Source of the DNA: Rhizocola hellebori
GTDB lineage: Bacteria > Actinomycetota > Actinomycetes > Mycobacteriales > Micromonosporaceae
Direction: 5' to 3'
NCBI RefSeq assembly: GCF_016862955.1
Contig: NZ_BONY01000069.1
Coordinates: 1-48,784, forward strand
DNA: 48,784 nt
Both the position numbers and the translations under genes were made by a program. This document shows, one piece after another, positions 1-8,734 of the stretch (its first letter is position 1; each line of letters begins with the position of its first letter). Under the pieces are notes generated by a model, which made no database searches, had not been told where the DNA came from, and saw only the letters and a program-made list of their open reading frames with translations.

Positions 1-29
1 TGGCTGGCAGCAACACCCCACCTGCTGCT

Positions 30-85
30 CCACGGCACCTACATCTCTGCGTTAGGGGCGTGAGGCAGAGGTGTAGGTGCCGTGG
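30..85. repeat. Palindromic repeat, copy A (inverted orientation)
   Basis: Two 21-nt arms (30-50 and 65-85) are complementary except at one position and enclose a 14-nt loop. The arm core is GGCACCTACATCTCTGC. Three related hairpins lie at 25.4-25.7 kb, each also with a 14-nt loop. The reverse complement of this copy's loop resembles theirs, so this copy lies in the opposite orientation. No transposase is next to it. It could be a REP/MITE-like element; a terminator for a gene left of the window is possible, but there is no T-run. Confidence 0.8.
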
Positions 86-139
86 ACCTCCTGCCGCCGC
101 CGGCTCTCGCTGCCCGCTGCGCGGGCGGGGGAGGTCATC

Positions 140-150
140 GGAAAGTTTCC
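140..150. promoter_or_regulatory. Operator-like palindrome GGAAAGTTTCC
   Basis: This is a perfect 11-bp palindrome about 90 bp upstream of the first glycan-degradation gene. A related but different palindrome, GGAAAGCGCTTTCC, stands before the pectate lyase at the other end of the window. Its place before a secreted carbohydrate enzyme suggests a repressor site, possibly LacI-family. The regulator is not in the window. Confidence 0.45.
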
Positions 151-190
151 TTCCATATCGACGCTCATTGCACTAATGTCGGTCAATGAA

Positions 191-211
191 AGTTAGTCAG
201 TCTGTCTAACT
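191..211. promoter_or_regulatory. Inverted repeat AGTTAG-N9-CTAACT
   Basis: Perfect 6-bp arms are separated by 9 bp, ending about 30 bp before the start codon of the sugar dehydrogenase gene. The position fits an operator or a 5' UTR element. No regulator can be assigned. Confidence 0.35.
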
Positions 212-242
212 GTTCTCCGCGATGAGAGGACCAGGAATGCGC

Positions 243-2654
243 ATGAGACGCTTGAGCGTCCTGATGGCCGGTCTGCTCGCGTTATGGTTCGTGCCGTCGA
301 TGGCGGCCGTGGCCGCGCCGACAAGATATGAGGCCGAGAACGCGACCTGCGACGGGACCATCGACTCGAACCATGCCGGGTTTTCCGGGACGGGGTTCTG
401 CAATGCGAGCAACGCCGTCGGCGGGTTCGCCCAGTGGACGGTGACGGCGGCCAACGCCGGCACGGCGACGATCGCCATCCGCTACGCCAACGGCACGACC
501 GCCGGGCGTCCGGCCGACATCAGTGTCAACGGCTCGATCGTGCAGGCCGGGGCGGCGTTCGACCCGACCGGCGCGTGGACGACCTGGGTGACCAAAACCC
601 TTACCGCACAGGTGAACGCCGGAACCAACACGATCCGGGTGGCGGGCACGACCGCAGTGGGCCCGGCCAACCTGGACTTTGTCGACTTCGAGGTGGCCCC
701 GCCGCAGAGCTTCGTCGACTATCAGGCCGAGAACTGCACCATCACCCTGGGAGTGGTGGAGTCGAACCACGCCGGTTTCACCGGCACCGGCTTCGTCAAC
801 GGCGACAACGCCGTTGGCGCGGGCATCACCTGCTCGGTGAGCAATGCGGCAGCGGCCGGGCCGCGCAGCGTGGAGATCCGTTTCGCCAACGGCACGACGA
901 CGGTGCGCCCGATGGACCTCATCGTCAACGGCGTCACCGTGCAGAACATCGCGTTCCAGGGCACGGGAGCGTGGACCACGTGGGCGGCGCTGACCTTCAA
1001 CGTCAACCTCAACAGCGGCGCCAACACGATCCGGCTCAACGCGACGAGCGTCAACGGCGGCCCCAACCTGGACCGGTTGCGTGTCGCCGCGCCCGCCGAC
1101 ACCCAGGCGCCGACCGCCCCTGGCCAGCCGGTCTGCTCGCCGGTGCAGGACACGGTCACGCTGAGCTGGCCGCTGTCGAGCGACAACGTGGGTGTCGTGG
1201 CCTACGACATTTACCATGACGGCACCCTTTACGCGTCGCCAGCGGGCTCCCCGCACACGCTGAGCGATCTTCAGTTCAACTTCACCTACCGGTGGTCGAT
1301 TTTCGCCCGGGACGCGGCCGGGAACGTCTCGGCGACCAGCCCGCTGGCCACGTGCAGCACGGGCCCGTCCACCGATGTCACAGCGCCAACGGCGCCAACA
1401 GGTTTGGCCTTCGCCGCCGTGACGCAGACCTCGGCCACCCTGTCCTGGACGGCGGCATCGGACAACATCGGCGTGCGTTCCTACGTGGTACGCAGCGCGA
1501 GCAACCCCAACCTGCACACCGTCACCGGCAATCCGCCTCCGGTCTCGGTCACGGTCACCCTCACCTGTGGCACCGCTTACGTGCTGCACGTGGTGGCCCG
1601 GGACAAGGCCGGGAACACGTCGGCGATGAGCAACACGGTCTCGTTCACCACCGGCGCGTGTTCGGCGGGGCAGCCGCAGAACCCGACCATCGTCGGGCCG
1701 CAGGACTGGGACATCCCTTGGGACATCTGCTTCGCGCCCGGCCAGAGCTACGCCCTGATCACCGAGCGGGACACCTTCCGGGTGTTCAAGCTGACGCCTG
1801 ACGGCACCAAGACGCAGGTGGGCTCGGTACCAAATAGTGTCACCACAGACGGGGAAGGCGGCCTGATGGGCTGCGCCGCGTCGCCGACCTGGAATGGCAC
1901 CAGCGACACCGACTGGTTCTTCATGCACACCTCCACCGACGCGGGTGTGACCGAGAACCGGGTGGTGCGGATGAGTTTCAACGGCACCACTCTGACCAAC
2001 CGGGTGGTCGTGCTGGGCGGCATCAGGTCGAGCCGTTTCCACAACGGCGGCCGGATCCGCTTCGGGCCGGACGGTTTCCTCTATGTCACCACCGGCGACT
2101 CGCAGCAGTCGAACCTGGCGCAGGACGCGAATTCGCTCAACGGCAAGATTCTGCGCATCACCAAGACCGGTGCCGCCGCGCCGGGCAACCCTTTCGGCAC
2201 CCGGATCTACACGCTGGGCCACCGCAACCCGCAGGGGATCGGCTGGGACTCGGCGAACAGGTTGTGGGAGGCCGAATTCGGCAACTCGCTGGTCGACGAG
2301 GTGAACTTCCTGGAGCCGGGCAAGAACTACGGCTGGCCCACCTGTGAGGGCCCGTGCAGCGTAACCGGAATGACCAACCCCAAGTGGAGCAAGGGAACCG
2401 CCGCCTGTTCCTGCAGTGGCTTCGCGATCGTCAACAACACCATTTACCTGGGTGCGCTTCGCGGCCAGCGGATGTGGCGGCTGGCGCTGGCGGGCACCGA
2501 GGTGACCGGGGAGTCGCAGCACTTCACCACGTTCGGCCGGTTGCGCGCGGTGACGAAGGTGCCTGGCGACGCGGCGATCTGGTTCGCAACGTCCAATGAG
2601 GACAACAACGGCAACGGCAACCCCGATGTGATCCGCCAGTCCCTGATCCGATGA
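243..2654 (+). CDS. Secreted PQQ-type sugar dehydrogenase with two CBM35 and two FN3 domains
   Basis: An exported modular oxidoreductase of about 803 aa. A signal peptide (MRRLSVLMAGLL..., cleavage near residue 25) is followed by two CBM35-like modules (about 28-150 and 156-282, each opening with YEAEN or YQAEN and carrying SNHAGF-GTGF). Two FN3 domains follow (about 285-475), then a glucose/sorbosone-dehydrogenase propeller (about 480-803). The propeller shows the family motifs FHNGGRIRFGPDGFLYVTTGD (in part), GHRNPQGI and GKNYGWP. Such enzymes use PQQ to oxidise sugars; AA12 is the nearest auxiliary-activity class by inference. ATG at 222 and 237 are also in frame. I chose 243 because MRRLS matches the start of the next gene and AGGA lies at a suitable distance. 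The stop codon touches the ribosome site of the GH5 gene, so the two are co-transcribed. The substrate is unknown. Confidence 0.85.
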   Translation: MRRLSVLMAGLLALWFVPSMAAVAAPTRYEAENATCDGTIDSNHAGFSGTGFCNASNAVGGFAQWTVTAANAGTATIAIRYANGTTAGRPADISVNGSIVQAGAAFDPTGAWTTWVTKTLTAQVNAGTNTIRVAGTTAVGPANLDFVDFEVAPPQSFVDYQAENCTITLGVVESNHAGFTGTGFVNGDNAVGAGITCSVSNAAAAGPRSVEIRFANGTTTVRPMDLIVNGVTVQNIAFQGTGAWTTWAALTFNVNLNSGANTIRLNATSVNGGPNLDRLRVAAPADTQAPTAPGQPVCSPVQDTVTLSWPLSSDNVGVVAYDIYHDGTLYASPAGSPHTLSDLQFNFTYRWSIFARDAAGNVSATSPLATCSTGPSTDVTAPTAPTGLAFAAVTQTSATLSWTAASDNIGVRSYVVRSASNPNLHTVTGNPPPVSVTVTLTCGTAYVLHVVARDKAGNTSAMSNTVSFTTGACSAGQPQNPTIVGPQDWDIPWDICFAPGQSYALITERDTFRVFKLTPDGTKTQVGSVPNSVTTDGEGGLMGCAASPTWNGTSDTDWFFMHTSTDAGVTENRVVRMSFNGTTLTNRVVVLGGIRSSRFHNGGRIRFGPDGFLYVTTGDSQQSNLAQDANSLNGKILRITKTGAAAPGNPFGTRIYTLGHRNPQGIGWDSANRLWEAEFGNSLVDEVNFLEPGKNYGWPTCEGPCSVTGMTNPKWSKGTAACSCSGFAIVNNTIYLGALRGQRMWRLALAGTEVTGESQHFTTFGRLRAVTKVPGDAAIWFATSNEDNNGNGNPDVIRQSLIR

Positions 2655-2665
2655 AGGAGATAGCT

Positions 2666-4441
2666 ATGAGACGCCTGAGCATTCTCGCGGCGTGCCTGGT
2701 CGCGCTCGGGTTGCTTCCGAGCGTGGCGCAAGCCGCGCCGACGAGGTACGAAGCGGAGAACGCGACCTGTGACGGCACCATCGACTCGAACCATGCCGGG
2801 TTTTCCGGGACGGGGTTCTGCAACGCCACCAACGCCGTCGGCGGGTTCGCCCAGTGGACGGTGACCGCGGCCAGCGCCGGCACGGCCACGATCGGGATCC
2901 GTTACGCCAACGGCAGCACGGCCAACCGCCCCGCCGACATCTCGGTCAACGGCGCCGTCGTGCAGGCGGCGTCGGCGTTCAACCCGACCGGGGCGTGGAC
3001 CACCTGGGTGACCAAAACCCTTACCGCGCCGGTGAACGCGGGGTCGAACACGATCCGGGTGGCGGGCACCACGGCCAACGGCCCGGCGAACCTCGACTTC
3101 GTCGACTTCGAGGTCGGCGCACCACCTGCCACCAACGAATATCAAGCGGAGAACTGTGTCATCACCAGCGGTGTCGTCGAGTCGAACCATGCCGGGTTCA
3201 CCGGCACCGGATTCGTGAACTACGACAACGCGGTGGGCTCGGCCGTGGCGTGCGCGGTGACGCAAACCGGAAGCGTGACGCTGACCCTGCGTTACGCCAA
3301 CGGCACCACCACGAACAGGCCACTGTCGGTCAACGGCGTCACGGTGAACTTCCCCGGCACGGGAGCGTGGACGACCTGGGCCGAGGTGAACGTGTCGGTC
3401 ACCCTCAGCGCGGGGGCGACCGTGCGGGCGTCGGCGACGACCGCGGCCGGCGGGCCAAACCTCGACCGGATAAGGGTTTCCACGGGCGGGCAGCCGCCTG
3501 GTACCACACCGGTGGCCATCAACGGCCAGCTGCACGTCTGCGGAACGAAGCTGTGCAACCGGTTCAACCAGCCGATCCAGTTGCGTGGCATGTCCACACA
3601 CGGCCTGCAGTGGTATTACCAGTGCCTGAACGCGGCCTCGCTGGACGCGCTGGCCAACGACTGGAACGCCGACATCATCCGGATCTCGATGTACATCCAG
3701 GAGGACGGCTACGAGACCGATCCGCGGCTGTTCACCGACCGGGTGCACAACCTGATCGAGCAGGCCACCGCGCGGGGCATGTATGCCTTGGTGGACTGGC
3801 ACATGCTCGACCCGGGTGACCCGAACTTCAACCTGGCGCGGGCGCGCACCTTCTTCACCGAGATCGCCAACCGGCACAAGGACAAGGTGAACGTGCTCTA
3901 TGAGGTGGCCAACGAGCCCAACGGCGTCTCCTGGGCCACCATCCGCAACTACCACAACCAGATCATCACGGTGATCCGGGCCGAGGACCCCGACAGCGTC
4001 ATCCTGCTGGGCACCAGGGCTTGGTCGTCGCTGGGCGTCTCGGACGGCGCGACGGAGACCGAGATCATCAATAATCCGGTCAGCGCGAGCAACGTCATGT
4101 ACACGTTCCACTTCTACGCCGCGTCGCACGGCGCCGAGTACTTGAACGCGCTTTCCCGTGCGGCGGACCAGATTCCGATGTTCGTCACCGAATTCGGCAC
4201 GCAGACGTTCACCGGCGATGGGGGCAACGACTTCACCCGTTCGCAGCAGTACCTGGATCTGATGGCGAGCAAGAAGATCGGCTGGACCAGCTGGAACTAC
4301 TCCGACGACATGCGCTCGGGCGCGGCCTTCACCCAGGGCACCTGCCCGGGTGGGCCGTTCGCGGGCACCGGACGGCTCAAGCCCGCCGGGGTGTGGGTGC
4401 GGGACCGGATCCGCAGCGCGGACAATTTCCCCACTGGTTGA
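2666..4441 (+). CDS. Secreted GH5 endoglucanase with two CBM35 modules
   Basis: A secreted cellulase-type hydrolase of 591 aa. A signal peptide (residues 1-23) precedes two CBM35 modules (about 27-152 and 155-272) and a GH5 catalytic domain (about 283-585). The predicted acid/base is Glu417 in YEVANEPNG and the nucleophile Glu509 in FVTEFGT. The start is firm: AAGGAG sits 6 bp before ATG 2666 and overlaps the stop of the preceding dehydrogenase. The first CBM35 is close to identical to that of the upstream gene, at DNA level too, which indicates a recent duplication or gene conversion. GH5 enzymes retain configuration and cleave beta-1,4-glucans or mannans. Subfamily 2 cellulase is my best guess. 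Pairing with an oxidoreductase suggests combined hydrolytic and oxidative attack on one polymer. Confidence 0.9.
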   Translation: MRRLSILAACLVALGLLPSVAQAAPTRYEAENATCDGTIDSNHAGFSGTGFCNATNAVGGFAQWTVTAASAGTATIGIRYANGSTANRPADISVNGAVVQAASAFNPTGAWTTWVTKTLTAPVNAGSNTIRVAGTTANGPANLDFVDFEVGAPPATNEYQAENCVITSGVVESNHAGFTGTGFVNYDNAVGSAVACAVTQTGSVTLTLRYANGTTTNRPLSVNGVTVNFPGTGAWTTWAEVNVSVTLSAGATVRASATTAAGGPNLDRIRVSTGGQPPGTTPVAINGQLHVCGTKLCNRFNQPIQLRGMSTHGLQWYYQCLNAASLDALANDWNADIIRISMYIQEDGYETDPRLFTDRVHNLIEQATARGMYALVDWHMLDPGDPNFNLARARTFFTEIANRHKDKVNVLYEVANEPNGVSWATIRNYHNQIITVIRAEDPDSVILLGTRAWSSLGVSDGATETEIINNPVSASNVMYTFHFYAASHGAEYLNALSRAADQIPMFVTEFGTQTFTGDGGNDFTRSQQYLDLMASKKIGWTSWNYSDDMRSGAAFTQGTCPGGPFAGTGRLKPAGVWVRDRIRSADNFPTG

Positions 4442-4456
4442 CAGACGCCAATATGT

Positions 4457-4486
4457 ATGGTGGTCTAGACCGGCCTAGACCACCAT
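4457..4486. promoter_or_regulatory. Double DasR-type (dre) operator
   Basis: Two overlapping copies of the DasR core, TGGTCTAGACC (from 4461) and GGCCTAGACCA (ending 4482), form a 30-bp near-palindrome with a single non-complementary base pair. DasR is the actinomycete GntR repressor released by phosphorylated aminosugars. The site ends 16 bp before the GH20 hexosaminidase start. A TTGACA hexamer lies at 4438-4443, overlapping the GH5 stop codon, so bound repressor would cover the expected -10 region. Confidence 0.85.
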
Positions 4487-4502
4487 CCATTGTGGAGCCA
4501 AA

Positions 4503-6770
4503 ATGCGTCTACGTCCCCTCGCCACAGCGATGACCGTCGCCATCGCGGCGGTCATTCTCGCTCCCGCGCCGGCCACCGCCGCGCCCCATCAACAGACCGT
4601 TCCAGCCATGCGGCAGTGGACCGCGGGCACGGGTTCCTACACGTTCGGCGCGGCCAGCCGCATCGTGGTCGACCCGGCCTACGCCACCCAGCTCAGCGCC
4701 GACGCGGCCACCTTCGCCGAAGACCTCGCCATCCTCGCCGGGCGGACGGTTTCCGTTGTCCAGCAAGCAACCCCGGCCACCGGCGACCTGTTCCTCACCC
4801 TCGGCAGCACCGACCCGGCCGAGGGCTACACCATGACCGCCGGGGCGTCGCTGCGCATCCAAGGCCGCGACCCGGCCGGGGCTTTCTACGGCACGCGCTC
4901 GGCGCTGCAGCTGCTGCGCCAGTCGCCGAGCATCGCCGCGGGCACCGCACGGGACTGGCCCACCAAACCCGAGCGCGGGCTGATGGTGGATCAGGGCCGC
5001 AAGTTCTTCACCGTGGACTGGCTGCGCCGCCACCTCAAGGAGCTGGCCTACCTCAAGCTCAACGTCTTCCACTTCCACCTGTCCGACACCTTCGGCTTCC
5101 GGCTGGAGAGCACCACCCACCCGGAAATCGTGTCGGCGCAGCACTACACCAAACAGCAAATTCAAGAACTCATCTCTCTGGGTACGAAGTACCACGTGGC
5201 CATCGTCCCGGAGATCGACATGCCCGGCCACATGAACGCCATCCTCGCCCCGCATCCGGAGCTGCAGCTGGACAATCAATCCGGGCAACGCGATCCGTAT
5301 TTCCTCGACCTGTCCGAGCCGGGCGCCTACACGCTGGCCCAGGACGTGATCAACGAATACCTGCCGCTGTTCCCGTCGCGCTACTGGCATGTGGGCGCGG
5401 ACGAATACGTCTCCAACTACGCCGCGTACCCGCAACTGCTCACCTACGCCCGCGCCCACTACGGCGCGAGCGCCACCGCCAAGGACACCTACTACGGTTT
5501 CATCAATTGGGTCAACGATTTGGTCCGCGCCGGCGGTAAGACGCTGCGGATGTGGAACGACGGCATCAAGTCCGGCGATGGCACCATCAACCCGGCATCG
5601 AACATCGTCGTGGAGTTCTGGTTCAACTACGGCCTTACCCCGCAACAGCTTCTCGGCCGCGGGCACACCGTGGCCAACGAGTCGTGGGATCCCACCTACT
5701 ACGTGCTCGGCGGCGACAAGCCCGACAACGTCTGGGCCTACGAGACGTGGCAGCCCGAGCTTTTCCAGGGCGGTGGCACCGTCACCGACCCGGCCCGCAA
5801 CCTTGGCTCCAACGTGCATGTGTGGTGTGACAACCCCAATGCCGAAACCGAGGACCAGATCGCGGCCGGCATCAAGTACACGCTGCGGGTGCTGGCGCAG
5901 CAGACCTGGGGTTCGGCCAAACCCGCCGCCACGTACGCGGCGTGGCTGCCGATCGCCGACGCGGTGGGCCGCTCGCCCGGCTGGCCGACCGACACGCCCG
6001 CGGGCAATCTGGCGCTGGGCAAGCCCGTGCTCGCCTCGTCGACGGAGACCGTGAACTTCCCGGCCACCAACGCCGTGGACGGCTCCTACGGCTCGCGCTG
6101 GGCGAGCACCTACGTGGATCCGTCGTGGATCCGGGTCGACCTGGGCGCACCCACCGCGCTGGGCCGGGTGGTGCTGCGCTGGGAGGCCGCCTACGGCCGG
6201 GCCTATCAGATCCAGCTGTCCAATGATGCGAGCACCTGGACCACCGTCTACTCGACCACCACCGGCGACGGCGGCGTGGACGACATCACGCTGTCGGGCA
6301 CCGGAAGGTATCTGCGGATGAACGGGACCGCCCGCGGAACATCTTGGGGCTACTCGCTTTACGAGATCGAGGCCTACGCGCCGGCGGGCAACCCGAACCG
6401 GGCGCTCAACCGGCCGGTCGCGGTCTCCTCCACGGAAACCGCCACCTTCCCCGGCTCCGCCGCGGTGGACGGCTCGTCAGCCACCCGCTGGTCGAGCCTT
6501 TACGTCGACCCGTCCTGGATCCAGGTGGACCTCGGCGCCACGGTGGCGGTCAACCGGGTGGTGCTGCGCTGGGAAGCCGCCTACGGCCGGGCCTACCAGA
6601 TCCAGGTTTCCGCCGACGCCACCAACTGGACCACGATCTACACGACAAACACCGGCGACGGCGGCGTCGACGATCTCGCCGTTTCCGGCTCGGGCCGCTA
6701 CCTGCGGATGCTCGGCACCGCCCGCGCCACCGCTTGGGGCTACTCGCTCTGGGAGGTCGAGGTTTACTAG
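4503..6770 (+). CDS. Secreted GH20 beta-N-acetylhexosaminidase with two F5/8-C (CBM32-like) domains
   Basis: Releases terminal N-acetylglucosamine (or GalNAc) from chitin oligomers or glycoconjugates by substrate-assisted catalysis. It has 755 aa: a signal peptide (to about residue 26, ATAA-P), a GH20b-like N-domain, and a (beta/alpha)8 GH20 domain with the catalytic pair Asp300-Glu301 in HVGADEY and the family motif KLNVFHFHLSD. Two discoidin/CBM32-like domains follow (about 500-625 and 629-755), nearly repeats of each other (VVLRWEAAYGRAYQIQ occurs in both). GGAG 5 bp before the ATG fixes the start. The DasR-type operator directly upstream supports a role in chitin/GlcNAc use and separate control from the GH5 gene, despite the 60-bp gap. 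Confidence 0.92.
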   Translation: MRLRPLATAMTVAIAAVILAPAPATAAPHQQTVPAMRQWTAGTGSYTFGAASRIVVDPAYATQLSADAATFAEDLAILAGRTVSVVQQATPATGDLFLTLGSTDPAEGYTMTAGASLRIQGRDPAGAFYGTRSALQLLRQSPSIAAGTARDWPTKPERGLMVDQGRKFFTVDWLRRHLKELAYLKLNVFHFHLSDTFGFRLESTTHPEIVSAQHYTKQQIQELISLGTKYHVAIVPEIDMPGHMNAILAPHPELQLDNQSGQRDPYFLDLSEPGAYTLAQDVINEYLPLFPSRYWHVGADEYVSNYAAYPQLLTYARAHYGASATAKDTYYGFINWVNDLVRAGGKTLRMWNDGIKSGDGTINPASNIVVEFWFNYGLTPQQLLGRGHTVANESWDPTYYVLGGDKPDNVWAYETWQPELFQGGGTVTDPARNLGSNVHVWCDNPNAETEDQIAAGIKYTLRVLAQQTWGSAKPAATYAAWLPIADAVGRSPGWPTDTPAGNLALGKPVLASSTETVNFPATNAVDGSYGSRWASTYVDPSWIRVDLGAPTALGRVVLRWEAAYGRAYQIQLSNDASTWTTVYSTTTGDGGVDDITLSGTGRYLRMNGTARGTSWGYSLYEIEAYAPAGNPNRALNRPVAVSSTETATFPGSAAVDGSSATRWSSLYVDPSWIQVDLGATVAVNRVVLRWEAAYGRAYQIQVSADATNWTTIYTTNTGDGGVDDLAVSGSGRYLRMLGTARATAWGYSLWEVEVY

Positions 6771-6774
6771 CTGA

Positions 6775-6855
6775 GGTCGGCCTGCGACGATGACCTCGCG
6801 CTCGCGCTCGGTGAGCATGTTGAGCCGAGCGCGAGCCTCGTCGAGTCCGCGTGAC
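6775..6855 (-). pseudogene. Possible LuxR-type response regulator fragment
   Basis: The minus strand encodes LDEARARLNMLTEREREVI, which resembles the linker and start of a NarL/LuxR DNA-binding domain, then diverges at once. Only about 20 residues are recognisable. It abuts the recombinase remnant on the other strand, so it may be a scar of insertion or deletion. Chance resemblance is possible. Confidence 0.3.
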
Positions 6856-7110
6856 CGCAAACGGCTGCTGCGCACGCTGATCGCCGATGTGACCCTGCTG
6901 CTGGAACTGAACTCGGAAGCGGTGCGTATCGGTGTCCGCTGGCACACTGGTGCCAGCGACGAGCTGGTCGTCGAGCGGCGCGGGCCAGGTCGCACGCCGC
7001 CGGAGGCGTTGGCGATCGTGCGCGAGTACGGGGCCACGCACAGCAATGTGCAGATCGCGAAGATGCTCAACGACGCCGCCGATTGTCTGCCGGTTGTTGC
7101 CACAGATTGA
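6841..7110 (+). pseudogene. C-terminal remnant of a serine recombinase
   Basis: About 90 codons match the C-terminal part typical of actinobacterial recombinase-family proteins: RDRKRLLRTLIADVTLL, then VRIGVRWHTGASDEL, then a helical segment. The N-terminal catalytic serine domain, recombinase domain and zinc ribbon are missing. The usual C-terminal extension is also lost, as the frame ends in unrelated sequence at 7110. An open frame runs from 6790, but its first 17 codons do not resemble the family. It is a relic of a prophage or integrative element. Confidence 0.7.
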
Positions 7111-7119
7111 AGCCGGTGC

Positions 7120-8340
7120 CTACTTCGCTTGAGGTGAGACGGAGTTGGCTGGGTCGTGCGATAGTCGTAAGCCAGTGGCGGCGCCGAAGACCGCGAACGG
7201 GGGTCCGAACACGACAAGCAGCAGTAGGCAGAAGGACAGGGCGGCGCTCAAGTTTTCCGCCTCGGGCGCGCCGTCGCCGAACAGGAACAGCCCGCCGTTG
7301 ATCCTGTACATGTGCAGCGACCCGTAAAGCCAGAGGCCATACATGAGTGGCGCGCTGGCGATGCCCGCCCAGATACCGGCCCACAGGCCCGAGTGATACG
7401 ACCGGCCCTTCGACGCAGCGGCCAACGCGACGACGAACACGGAGACGGTCGGCACGAACAGCAGCCACAGGACAGCCAGCAGCGCAGGCAATTGTCCTAA
7501 CGCTTCCGTGAGGCGGGGGGTATAGGCGACACGGCTCAGCAGCCAGAATCCGCCGACGCATGCCAGCGCAGCACCGACTCCGAGGTACGGCGCGAAGCGG
7601 CTAATGCGTTCCGGCTGGGGCGCCGCCACAGCCGCCCACAGGCAGCCGGCCAGCACCGCGGCAAGGAACACCGACCATCCCGGCGTCAGGTGTACGGCAG
7701 CGCCCGGATCGCGGCGCAGAAAGATCACTGTCATGATGACGGCCGCAGCCACGGCCACGGTCACCAGCAGCGCAGGCAGCAGCCTCGACAATGACACACG
7801 GACCGAACGAGCCAAGGTCACGATCACGAATGCGCCGAAGATGCCCACGAAGCAGACCGTAAACACATGCAGCTCAGGCATTCTCGCACCGACCGCGGGC
7901 CCGGCCATCAACGCCGCCGCCACGACCACCCCAGCCACAAGCGCGAATACTGGCCAAGCGGCGGTGGCTGGCAGCCACAGCGTGGCCCGCACACTGCTAA
8001 GAGCGAACCGCCACCGGGCCGAACGGCCCTTCACCTCCGACAGCTCGCTGATCATCGCCATGCCCCAGCCGCGGCGGCGTTCAGGTAGCGCCGCCACGGC
8101 GGCGGTTAGCAGCCGTCCGGGCGGATCCATCGAGGCCATGCCGGAGCCGGTCGCCGACCACCAGCGGCGCAGTACAAGCAGCGCGGCACCGGCCCACGAC
8201 ACCGTGGAGAAAACGAGGGCATACATCGCGGTCTGCGGCGGCTGGCCGAAGAACACGACGCTTACCAGCCAGAATATCGTCCACCCCACCGCGATGCTCA
8301 CAGCCGTGACGATCTGAAACCTGCGCAGCGTCCAGCTCAT
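7120..8340 (-). CDS. Polytopic membrane protein paired with PadR regulator
   Basis: A protein of about 406 aa with many hydrophobic segments, probably around ten membrane helices. The segment ALPERRRGWGMAMISEL is a signature of an uncharacterised actinobacterial family commonly encoded next to PadR genes. ATG 8340 overlaps the PadR stop (ATGA), which implies translational coupling; a GTG at 8352 is an alternative. The function is unknown. By analogy with other PadR-controlled pairs it may be a transporter-like or stress membrane protein, which is inference. Confidence 0.75.
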   Translation of the reverse strand: MSWTLRRFQIVTAVSIAVGWTIFWLVSVVFFGQPPQTAMYALVFSTVSWAGAALLVLRRWWSATGSGMASMDPPGRLLTAAVAALPERRRGWGMAMISELSEVKGRSARWRFALSSVRATLWLPATAAWPVFALVAGVVVAAALMAGPAVGARMPELHVFTVCFVGIFGAFVIVTLARSVRVSLSRLLPALLVTVAVAAAVIMTVIFLRRDPGAAVHLTPGWSVFLAAVLAGCLWAAVAAPQPERISRFAPYLGVGAALACVGGFWLLSRVAYTPRLTEALGQLPALLAVLWLLFVPTVSVFVVALAAASKGRSYHSGLWAGIWAGIASAPLMYGLWLYGSLHMYRINGGLFLFGDGAPEAENLSAALSFCLLLLVVFGPPFAVFGAATGLRLSHDPANSVSPQAK

Positions 8341-8663
8341 GCCCCCTGCCACCCACTTTCCAAATCAGCGCGGCGGAGCGGCATGGTGCTGATGGCCGCT
8401 GCGGCCAGCTCCGTAGCCAGGGCGCGCCCAGAACCGGTGAGCCGGTATATGTGGCGAGGTGGCCGGCCGGCGGGGACGTCGGTGTCCCATTCTGTCTCCA
8501 GCAGACCCCGGTCGGCCAGGCGCACCAGAATGGGATACAGCGAACCGGGCTTGAGGCCCAGCTGCCGACACAACTCGTAGCCGTACCGCCAGGCGGTAGG
8601 CTCCTCCGCCAGCGCCAGAACCACGGCCGTGGTCTGCGCGGACGGGCGTCGGGTTCGACCCAT
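8337..8663 (-). CDS. PadR-family transcriptional regulator
   Basis: A 108-aa winged-helix repressor. The recognition region GLKPGSLYPILVRLADRGLLE and the wing with GRPPRHIYRLTGSGR are standard PadR features. It lacks a long C-terminal helical domain and so belongs to the short subfamily, dimerising through its last helix. It overlaps the downstream membrane gene by 4 nt and an inverted repeat lies just upstream, so it most likely represses its own two-gene operon. Confidence 0.9.
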   Translation of the reverse strand: MGRTRRPSAQTTAVVLALAEEPTAWRYGYELCRQLGLKPGSLYPILVRLADRGLLETEWDTDVPAGRPPRHIYRLTGSGRALATELAAAAISTMPLRRADLESGWQGA

Positions 8664-8670
8664 GCAATAA

Positions 8671-8686
8671 CTCTACATATTCAGAG
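8671..8686. promoter_or_regulatory. Inverted repeat upstream of padR-like gene
   Basis: CTCTACATATTCAGAG has 4-bp arms around an AT-rich centre in otherwise GC-rich DNA, 8 bp before the PadR start codon. Its position fits an autoregulatory operator overlapping the promoter. Confidence 0.45.
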
Positions 8687-8734
8687 ATTACCTCGCAACG
8701 CCCACATCAGAAGTCACGTGGCGAGCGCCGCGCG

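Noticed and set aside
282-2522. Long open frame on the minus strand across the sugar dehydrogenase gene
   Set aside because: It is the antisense shadow of a GC-rich gene, Arg/Gly/His-rich with no family resemblance.
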